Origin: Lucifuga dentata
Lineage: Eukaryota; Chordata; Actinopteri; Ophidiiformes; Bythitidae
DNA: 64,000 nt
Direction: 5' to 3'
Assembly: GCA_014773175.1 (NCBI GenBank)
Contig: VXCM01001371.1
Coordinates: 186,001-250,000, forward strand
The notes under the pieces were generated by a model. The model searched no databases. It saw only the letters and a program-made list of their open reading frames with translations, and was not told the DNA's origin. Positions 36,231 to 46,400 of this stretch are shown here, one piece after another. Position numbers and translations under genes: made by a program. Within the stretch, counting starts at the first letter, position 1; each line of letters opens with the position of its first letter.

Positions 36231-38372
36231 ACTCAATAACCACAGCATTGAAAGAACTGTGAAATGTGTCAAATATCCCTAAGCACCAGTAGCTGCTTGT
36301 TTGACTTGCCTCTGCTACTATTCAGATGAGCTAGCATTAAGAGTGTTTTATATGTTTCTGTATCAGTGTGAATGCATACATGCAGAGTGTGTGTGCGTTA
36401 TAGTTGATGTTTACGTGCAGAGGTTGCCCTGGATATGCACTCTGCTCTGGATCATTTCCAAGTCCAATTTATATCACTACCAGCCTCTGGAATGCACCTT
36501 TGCTCCTGGAAAATTTCACCTGAATTACTTGCCCATGTGTGAGAGTGTGTGTGTACGTGTGTTAATGTGCATGCGTGTGTATGTGTATGAGTAACCCAAC
36601 CATAAATGCTAGCCACAGTGTCTAATGGGCCCTGTACCAGACACAAACGCATGTGTCAAATAACACACCTCTACACTAAAACATCAAGATGCAAACCGCT
36701 AATGGAATTAACTTTGTCATCACACAGATGCTGATGAGCTAGTCAGGGCTTTAGTTAGTGAACTCTAATTCTACCCTGGGGAGAAGGGAGGAGATCACTC
36801 AGTGGTCTACAAAGGACTTACTCCTTGAGTCCATGACTCATGCGCTGATATGGCTGGGTGGTGCTGAGGGAGACACCAGGTTCAAATCTGTGTTTGTTTC
36901 TCTGTTGCAAGGCAATCCACTCTGTAACCCACTCAGTCTTTGACATTATGAGATATAATAGAATGGGGATGCCCATCAGAAATATGTGATTGCTTTCAGT
37001 GAAACCATCAGCTGCAGCTATTTAAATCATAAATATCATAAATAATCAGCATAAATACGTAGCTATCAGTATGTTGAGTTTCTATTGTCAGCTGTGCTAT
37101 CTTTTTATGGTATCCAGCACATTGAGGTGTGAGATTATTTGTTAGTTACAGGGTCAGAGTTCTGCTGCTTTAAATGGGATTAAGTTAAGTTATGAATGAT
37201 AATTTGTGTCTGTTAAACACTTACTGTACTGTGATAGCAAGCCTTCTTGCTTATTTTATATCTAATAGGCGTGAAGATGTTATCATTATATGGCTGGGTA
37301 TAGCAGTAAGTGAGAACATGCCTGATGAAAAGTCAAGCAACAGAGGACAGACATATTTCTATCAGTATGTTTCACCTCCTTTCTTTATCTTCAACAATTT
37401 ATTCAGAATATGATACGGATCTGATTTGAATCTACTCAGAAACCACATAGTACATGCCCTCCAAAGTGGAATTTAATGCAAAAATAATGATTTGCAAAAT
37501 AATGATTTGGCTTCACAAGGTAAAGACTCTTCAAATGATGACTCCTTCTAGCCACAGAAATGGATGAAAAGCATGGATACCCTCAGTTATCCAGTCTAAA
37601 AGGCACACTCCAATTCCCCAAGGGTAATGCAACTCATATCCTCCACATTCTGAAAAATCCCCCCATTTTCTTGTTGCTGCTGTCAGTGAGAACCGTGTGT
37701 GGCCTGCGGGGGAAACGGGAGTCATTGCCTCACTCAGAGAACGTCTTCTGTGCTGCGTCTTTATGGCCAGATTTACTGTGCACCAGCCTCTATAAAAGCA
37801 TTTATTGGGGTTGATGTTGTTAGGTACACAGACCTCAGTTTCCAGTAAACATGTTACCTAATAGCCCATGCATAAGAGAAAAAAGGTGCAAGAAAGAGAA
37901 TGAATTCTGTTCTTATTCTACTTTCTTCTGCTATTTTTAAACATTCTGGTTCTTCTGTCCTCACTTATTTGCAGCTTCATTGCTTGTATGTTCTCCCCTC
38001 CCTCCTGCTCACCCTCTCCCTCCCTCTAATGTCTTCTCCATCTTACATCTGCATTATTCTTCTGTCTCAAGTTCAAGTTTGGGATTTTTTTTTTTCCCTC
38101 CCTGATGGCAAATTTAGGCATAATGTCAACTCTCAATCATCAAAACACAAAAGACACATTGAAATGAATACTGAGGTGGGAGCAGAACAGAGTGGAAAGA
38201 TTGTCTGCTACAGCTAAGCAAGCTTACAACACATCATCCACACCTACTCCTTTTTCCCTTTACACTGTTCTTTGCTTTTATCACTTTCTCCTACTGTGCT
38301 TCTGCTCTCTCACCTCTGACTCACCCTTTCCCACCATAACGTGACATGTGTGTTAGTCTGACGTGCGGCGCA

Positions 38373-38409
38373 TCAGACTCACATACATCAGACATGTATG
38401 TGAGTCTGA
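38373..38409. repeat. 16-bp perfect inverted repeat with 5-nt loop
   Basis: TCAGACTCACATACAT, loop CAGAC, then the exact complement. Related GACGTATGTAT repeats follow immediately, upstream of pdgfa. Confidence 0.97.
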
Positions 38410-38826
38410 CGTATGTATGACGTATGTATGATTCACACATTTCAGTGACAGTGCACATCCAGTCAAAGAGGCTGAACTCTGACGTAACCACGACAACACC
38501 CTGTGACACGATGAACCTGCCTGTCACCAGTGTCATGACCAGGAACAAGAGGTACATGTAGACATGCAGATATTTTGATGCATATGTATCAAACTGAAGA
38601 ATGAGCTATGTTACATTCATTATATAACACCATACCATCCTAAAATGAACTTCCCTACTAAAATCGTTGTATTAATTACTCTGCTGCTGCATTCATCATG
38701 CAGGGTGTTCTGAGCCACAAAGCCCTCAGGCTGGCCAAGTGTTATGTGATCAAGTTGAATGGAGAAGGTGGAGGAAGGACCACCTGGTTAGCTGACCTAT
38801 GGATTGTCACCTCTGGCTGTTAATGT

Positions 38827-38878
<52 letters not shown>

Positions 38879-39050
38879 TACTCCTGTAGGTGTGTGTCAT
38901 TTATCAGGGCCCCAGGCTGATCTCTCAGACCTCCCAGCACAGCACAGCTTCCTCCAGCTTCCTCACAGCAAGTTAGGACCAGGCTGTGGTCCCTGTAAGT
39001 CATGTCCACACACATAAGTGCTCAATGGTTAAGATATTATTGGCTCATTG

Positions 39051-39441
39051 TCATCATCATCATCATCATCATCATCTCATTGTCATATTTTTACATCCAT
39101 CTCTACTTCTTCAATAAAGACAGCTGTGCTAATGTCTCATTACCATCATGAAACATCTTGAGTCATCACCATTATCATTCTACCATCATCATCATCATCA
39201 TCATCATCTAATTTGTCCAAAACCATTTAAGTTCATTTCCTAATAATTACAAAATCATAACCATGTTATTTTCTATTTATATAGATTAATCGATGCATTG
39301 CTTCTTTTTTGTGTGCTCAAAAGTCCCTTTAGATGGATAACCATGAGTAATGAATATATTACCTCATTGTCATCATCTTCGTCATGACCTTATCATCATC
39401 AGCCATCATCATCATCATCTTCAGCAGCAGCAGCAGCAGCA
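39051..39441. repeat. cluster of ATC and AGC trinucleotide repeats
   Basis: (TCA)n at 39051-39076 and 39184-39209, another short run near 39400, and (AGC)n at 39421-39441. They precede the pdgfa CpG-rich region. Confidence 0.85.
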
Positions 39442-39553
39442 TCCATTTTTTATCAGATGTTTTATCTAAATTATTAAACAATTTTGCATCCATTCCACAT
39501 TGATAATCAATATGGCTTACGGTCTGAATCTCTGAATGGGCTTTCTTCAGAAG

Positions 39554-39579
39554 GGCGCGCGCACGCACACACGCACGCT

Positions 39580-39617
<38 letters not shown>
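39554..39617. repeat. alternating purine-pyrimidine tract (GC/CA), Z-DNA candidate
   Basis: GCGCGCGCACGCACAC continues through CGCGCACACAC into pure CA for about 64 bp with one interruption (GCTCGC). Such tracts favour Z-DNA. It borders the upstream edge of the pdgfa CpG-rich region. Confidence 0.85.
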
Positions 39618-39620
<3 letters not shown>

Positions 39621-40364
39621 GTGGGGGATGGGGACATGCTCTTAACTCTTAAGTCATCCAACCAGCCAACCAGCTCTCCTTGCTGAATAGATGCGCGATC
39701 ACCGGAACGCGAGGGGAGGCGCAACGGGCGCGGAGCTGCTGGCTTCTATATCCAGCGGCTCAGAGGCGCTCCTGACCCCATTCACTTCAGAGTCCTGCAT
39801 GACCAAGGACCTGTGCACGCTGCTGCAGCACAAGCTCTGGATAGAACACGGACAACTTTCTCGCTGCCTTCACTGCGCTTTTCATTTCCTCAGAGGATCT
39901 AATCTATTGGATTAATGCTTTTAGGGTTATTAAATACTAGATGAGTTTATTATAGCAGCATAATAGTGCGCGCTTGTCTATGGTGAACACATTCTCGCTG
40001 CGTTTCTTGTCAGTAAACTGGGCTGAAGTTGTTTGTTAGAGGGTGAAGGACAAGTGCAATGCGCGTCAGACTTGTCTCCTGGGATTGTCCCACTTGCGCC
40101 TGAGGAGCTATGCCGATCAGCCGCAGAGAGCTTGCGGAAAAGGACGCTGTCCAATGTGAATAAACCAACTTCCAGCCTCCTCAGCCTTTCATAGTTCCTA
40201 CAAGCAAGTGCACGGAGTGTGAGAGAGGCCGCTGCGTAGCTCTGACACACCGCTTTCTCTCCCTGAGGGGATGGTTGTGGATCCTCTGGGGCCAGGAGCG
40301 ACTCTGCGGCTCCTACAGAATAGCACATTTTTCTTGTTTGGGGTTCAATCTGCATTAAAAGGAA

Positions 40365-40427
40365 ATGAGAGCCGCGTTTTCTTACTTCCTCCTGTGGACG
40401 TCGTACCTGCTGCTGGCCACCGCTGAG
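40365..40427 (+). CDS. pdgfa: pdgfa exon 1, signal peptide
   Basis: ATG at 40365 in AGGAAATGA (A at -3) opens 21 codons, [21 protein letters not shown], before GTAAAG. Arg near the N-terminus followed by a Leu-rich core and small residues before the expected cleavage is a typical secretion signal. The human protein also starts MR. Confidence 0.92.
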
Positions 40428-43400
40428 GTAAAGTTACAGGGACTGATCTCTAGCAGAGAGCCTTGGGGCCGGACAGGCTGAGCCCTCCTGGCCCCATGTC
40501 ACACAGTGGTGCGGGGTTTTATTCCTACGTGGGTGTTTGGGCTGGGGGAGACCCACAGAGCGCGCTTTTCCCCCAGTAGCTCCACATGGACTTGATGACC
40601 CGAAAACAAAACTACCTGCTAGGGAGCAACAGCTCTAAATTTTGATTTAAAGCCTATAATTACGCCAGAAGATAAGATTATAAGAGCGCGGTCCTAATTT
40701 AAGACCTGCCTTCATTTTAATTAACACTGTTTGTTTCATCCAAAGAAATATGAAAAGGCACATTAAACCGAGAAGCTATTTAAAGAATATTCTGAATATG
40801 TGAATTCATGTGTCCAGAAGGAGCAAACAGCATGTTGCCATTGAGGGGCCGCGACTGCGCGCTTTAACCAACATCATCCTTGCTCATTTGACGCATATCG
40901 CAGTTATTTTTGGCTTTTGTGCCAAATCTGTTTGTAGCCTGAGCCAACTGGACAAACGTTTTGGTTGGGCTAAGTGCTTTCATGAGAACCGATGTAGGTG
41001 ATATAAATAGGCCTTGTTCCTGTAAGGGTGCACGGTTTGCTTAACTCGAGATACTTGCAAGACCGCAACAAGTGCAAAGTGTGGCGAAACGCTGTTCGCA
41101 CGCACAGAAGCCCCGGTTCTCCAGAACCCTTCCAACACCTGCAGCTGCATGTTTGTTAGGAGCAAAATTGCACAACTGGAAAAAGCAGAATTACTTGGAG
41201 CCATTCTTCAGTTCGACATTCATCATAAACCTGAAGTTGCACTTCTGGCCGACTAAATGTAAAACTGTTTAACAGGTTCTCACAGCGTTCTCACTGTCGT
41301 TTTCAAACGCCATGAAAACAAGTTGAACGTTTGTCAAGAATGATCTGCATCTCAGTCAGAAACCTCTCATGTAATATTATCCGCACATCCACCTCTGCAC
41401 GGAAACAAAGCAGGATTAAATCGCGTGATTTTTGAACGGGGTTTGGTGTCACTTTCTCTTGTGTGGGAGGGAGTGTGTGCTTCTGTGGAACTGACCTGTC
41501 TGCTGTAGTTGTCACATAGTTGCAAAATTATTATGGCGCTCATGGTTATTATTTTTTTTAATTTGAACGCTCTCATTTACACAGACAAACAATTACACAG
41601 ACATTTTGTCACAGATCCCACTAACCTTCCTCTCATGTTTGATGTCTTTGCACTCCCCCTCCCCCCCCTCTCTGTCTCTCGCCCCAAGAAGGAAGTGGAG
41701 TTTCCCCAGGAGCTGATAGACAGACTGTCCCACAGTGAAATCCACAGCATCAGCGACCTCCAGCGGCTACTGGAGATAGACTCCGTAGGTAAATTCTGCC
41801 TCTTGTTATTTTTATGCACCTTTCTCACACTTTCATTAACTTTGCCACAAGATGTAGTTCACGCCTTGAACTGCAATTATTTGTAGTGCATATCAAATAA
41901 TGATAAAGCTCGGAATGGTTGTACTGAACAAAAGTGTGGTGATCCTCATATTTGAGGATTACGTACTGAGGATTATGTCAAGGTGCTTGACACCAGATTC
42001 ACTTTTAGGCCTTTTTAAACAATATTATTAATCACATGTTGCTCTAAAAACAAAAGACTTGTGTATCATTTGGGTATTACAAGGTACTGGTGTTTGCCAT
42101 ATCTTTGAAAGAAAATGCCACATTTATTGAAAGACCGTATCTAAAACAGAGGCAACATGGAAACATTCAAATCCACTGATCCCTGAAGTCACTGATGACT
42201 GTGCTATGACTATGTCACCTGCCTGTAACTCAACATTCAGCAATATGTTTTCATCACTCAGGGATCCACTTGTCCCTAAAAGTTGACATAAGGAGGTATT
42301 GATGTTTGAATGGTTTCAGATTGTACCAGCAGAGACTTTGCTATATCTAAAGATTTACTGAATTTTCCCTCTGAGCATTTAGTCTGTTACGTCCAGAAGG
42401 GATTGGTGTCATTATGTCTTGTTTTAATGAGCCGCCACGACCACAGTGCTGTACAGGAAATTGCTGACAGATCTCTCTGCCAGAGGAGCCTGGACTTTTC
42501 CAAGTCTGGCCTTGTCCTGCATGATAAAACAGCACCTGTGATAGGTGCGTCTACTGTAAACATGTGACAAAGATGGACTTTCACTGCCAACTTTTTATTT
42601 GTGCAGATTCCTTTTCAGCAGTTGTTACTGCAATAAGCTTATTTTACAGCGAGCAGACTGGCCCTTAAATTGAGAAGATGGCTCGCAGGTCAGGCAGGTT
42701 CTTCTGCCTCCGTCTCAGTTCTTGGAGGTGTTGGTTCCTCTTCAGTGGGGGTCCGGTCTGTGTCAGACTGTCTTAGATTAAGTTACAGGGGAGCACTGGA
42801 AGAAGCTGTTTGCCTTCACATGAGCCTGTATTTACACAGGCTCTGGTCATATATCAAATACAGGGCTCTCCCCTAAAGATCTGTTGTTGTAAATAGGTAA
42901 TTACTAAATTTCCTAAATGATGAAAACTGCTCATAGCTCATGAGCATAACATAGGAACAGGGGCTGGTTTTTCAATGGAGTGTTGTGTGTCCTGTTTGCT
43001 CATTTGCAAATTAAATGTATAGCACCTTATTCCTGTTCTGATGGCTGGATCAAGTTGGACTAAAAGCCCAATATGATAAGTATGATTACAAAACCTCATT
43101 CAAAAATCAAACTAACCTCCACAACTGATCGCTCCATTTTCTGCCAGGCCGAGAATAGATCCTCGCAGCTCCTGGAGCACGAGAAGAGGTGTTTATAAGT
43201 GAATTAACATGTCTTTCTTCAAACAGAGGAATGTTTTCCAGGGTAATAGTAGTAGGCTGATTATTATTACGAGGGCATAAATCTGTCTGAGGGCCAGCAA
43301 GGCCCTCAGACAGATTTATGCCTGCCTGCCCATTAAAAGACTTCTGACACCAGATTGGGGGTATTTTCAGAGCTTTTGTTGCAGATGGCCTGCACAGTAA

Positions 43401-46400
43401 AGCTACTAATACACACTGAACTGTACACAGTATGGCATGCCAGTGAGGGAAGGAGAAAGGAAAGGCTAAAATGAAGTATTTATATCTGTGAGGGTCCAGC
43501 AGGACATAAGCACCTGTAAGATCTGACCTGGATTGATGTTGCAATTTGAATGGCATATCCAGGAAATCCCTTTATATTTTCCTTCAGCATTTTCATGATG
43601 TGGACAGACTGTTCAGCGTATTCAGTTGGAAATTACTTTTTGTTGCTCCTTCATAGCTTGTGGCTCCTCATACACGAGTATCATTATCTGGGCTCTTTGT
43701 CACTGGAAGGATGACTATATAATGCAGGCTGTAGGATCACAGGGTGAGCTTGTAGGGCTCGTGTTCTGTAGGTCTGGTGGGTTTCAGTCAGTGCCGCTTT
43801 GCTGAGAGCAGGTCTGAGGCCCTTTGTCAGTGCATTTGTTGAGGTGTGAGTGTGTCTGTATGCACACGTCCAGCATGGATGGCGTTTAGCTCTGAGTGAC
43901 AGATGAGATGACCCTGCTGAAATCTGCTGATGGCCGTCTGGCCCCTGAGGTGCTCGTCCCGTCTCTTTTTCTTTTCTCTATCCCAGTCTCCCTCTTCAAG
44001 TGGCCTCTTAGCCTGCCTGCTCTTATCTCTCTCAGTGAAGGACTTTGACAGAAAAGGGAACCTGACTCTTGGCATGGGGCAGAGGTGGAGGAGGGAGCAG
44101 GAGGATTCTGGAGCTTGTATTCCTTCTACTCTGCTCAGAAAGGAGGAAAATTGTTGTGCAACCTGCTTTCTTTCTGACAAGCTGGCAGTTTGTTTACCTC
44201 TAGTACAGTTGGCAGCAGTTCTTATGGACTTACAGGCCCTTAGATACAGACTTATCAGCCTTCAGTGTTAACACCCACAGGGAGGACCTCTTGCCCATGA
44301 GCTGAGCTAATACTTTGTCAGCTAAACCATGTAACTTGCTGAGAAAAAAAGGACTGAGGAGAGACAGAAGAGGAAAATTATAGATACTTACTATAACAAG
44401 TCAACAACATGTCGGTTATTTGTACAGGTAGAGGGGAAAAGAGAGAGAGGAGGAGGAGAAAAGGGAGGGAGCTGAGGCTCTCAGCTAATGGAGGGAGTAA
44501 TTTGCGAGTCATGAATGCCTGATTCATGGCAAGAGACTGTCTCCCGTCCTCTTTTCTCTTGTCTCAGTTTGACAACGCTCCGGGCGTGCTATTACTTCTT
44601 GGTCACCTGGAACCAGCAGAGCAGTAAACTTCCCTCTCCACCTTTCTCTTTAACACTCTTTCTCAGTCTGCAATTCATTTCTCCCTTCTTTACTCATTCT
44701 TTCCACATCTTCCCAATCACCTCATTCCTTTCCCCTCTTTTTCTTGTCCCCCCTTTTTAGCGTATAATTGCATAAATCAATAGAAAGGTCCTTTTGTGGT
44801 TGTGGAAAAAGAGGCTCGTCGGTCCATAAAAGACTTCTTTATTTCCTCTTTCTTTTTCTCCTGTCAGCTCTGACACTGCTTGTCTCCAGGAGGCCACCAG
44901 TGTGACGCTCTCCCTCGCACCCCCCCTGCTCTCTTTCCCTTCTCTGACAGGAGGATTTGAAGAGAAGGAAAGGGAGGACAGAGTNCCCCCCCTGCTCTCT
45001 TTCCCTTCTCTGACAGGAGGATTTGAAGAGAAGGAAAGGGAGGACAGAGTGAGAGGAAGCACTGAGCACACTGGGAGTTCTGTCGGTGACCTGCAGCGTT
45101 AAAAGGTTGTTAGGTAGAGAAATCAGCCAGCTGTCATAGCGTGTCCATCTGACAGCACAGGAGTGTTTGTGTGTTTGTAGGTGTGTGTGTGTTTGAGCAT
45201 GTACAATATGTGATGTAGGTGCATGAGCGTACAAACATGTTTCATTGCATACACGTGATGCATTGCAGAGCGTGTGCAGCATACGTACATGCACGTGTGT
45301 CTTTGTATTAGTGTATTAGCCTGACAGAGAGAAAGCTTCATGCTAAACTCCAGGGAGTCGCTCTTAACTGAAGCCAACACTTCCTTTTTGTAGACCTGTG
45401 GTTCTGGGTCACCAGCTGTCTGACTGACTGTGCGACAGGCCAGAAGAAAATTCCCTCACCCCACTCACACTGAGGGGACGATATTAGGATTGGGGCCTGA
45501 CTAGAAAACGAAGGCATCCAAAACAAATAAATATCCAAACCCAGTTTTAGAGCATGTATAGGTAGAGGAAATCCCTTTGGATGACTCTGGTCGTAGCACA
45601 AAGGAGCTGGATGAGTGAAATGTGTTTGTCTGCGGCTAAGCTTTGTTGTACTGGTGTACATTGGGTTTTAGCATGTTATGAGGGAGTTTGCATAGTTGCG
45701 TGTGTTTATGTAAAGTGTACAGGTATAGAATTGTGTGAACCAGGTGGGTGGGTCCACAAAACCCACAGACAAGCAGACCCACCCATTTAGCAAACACTCT
45801 CTGTCTCAGACTCTGCTCTTAGGGAAAGGGCAGTATCCTTCAAACGAGCCTTATCGTTTTATTGCTGCTGTGGCACTCTTCTGTAATCCACCTCACATTC
45901 TGGGTGGGGACCAAAACAAGCAAGCTTTATCAGATGACCATGACTGTGAATAAGCTCAGCTGGCTACATTAGACTGGAGTTAAAGAGATTTAAGAAGTTA
46001 AATCTGCAGAATAACAAAACGTGTACTTTTCTGAGCCACCGAGCGATTGGAAAAGTAAACATTTTCGGGTAAATGAGAGACATGAAACCACTGATTAGGC
46101 ACAGAGGTAATGGTAACTGAGTACCACCTGTCATATGAGCACTTCGGTCCCTCGCGTGTCTGTGAAAGCTGGTTGTTTTTGAAGGAGCTCCATGACTCAC
46201 CTGTGTCTGGCTACTTCATTCCCGGCGGGAAAGCTCCGCAGAGTGAGTGAGTGATGCTGACACACAAAGCAAGTCATTACGTTCATCTGAGGTCTCTATA
46301 AAACAATGTCGTCTATAGCCTGTATACGCCGGATGGTTAACCTCAACTTGTGACATCATCAACAGTCACCTGCCTGCCAAGATGCTGAAGGGAACCCTAA

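Larger units (their letters stand above)
26556..39550. other. intergenic region between prkar1b and pdgfa
   Basis: About 13 kb with no recognised gene. It contains microsatellites, a LINE fragment (27917-28570), a retroposon-type 3' tail near 34.5 kb, a hAT-type element (34883-35358), an assembly gap (32508-33315) and poly(T)/poly(A) flanking an N at 36212. The open frames here are short and not protein-like. Distal pdgfa or prkar1b regulatory elements may lie here but cannot be identified by eye. Confidence 0.7.
39550..40450 (+). promoter_or_regulatory. pdgfa: probable pdgfa promoter and 5'UTR, CpG-rich
   Basis: CpG dinucleotides become frequent here compared with the flanking DNA (for example GATGCGCGATCACCGGAACGC and GGCGCAACGGGCGCGG near 39690-39735, and again around 40060-40260). 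This immediately precedes the pdgfa start codon. No convincing TATA box was located, and the transcription start is not determined. An open frame at 39691-39915 (74 codons) could act as an upstream ORF if the 5'UTR includes it. Confidence 0.6.

Noticed and set aside
39691..39915. 74-codon open frame in the pdgfa CpG-rich region as a separate gene
   Set aside because: It is at best an upstream ORF in the 5'UTR, with no similarity to a known protein. It is kept only as a remark under the promoter.
39978..40355. 125-codon minus-strand open frame opposite the pdgfa 5'UTR
   Set aside because: Open frames are common in GC-rich sequence. There is no domain and no evidence of an antisense gene.
43274..43322. 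MicroRNA precursor
   Set aside because: The arms are perfect and the loop is only 5 nt with a 49-nt total, too short and too perfect for a normal animal pre-miRNA. No known miRNA seed was recognised.
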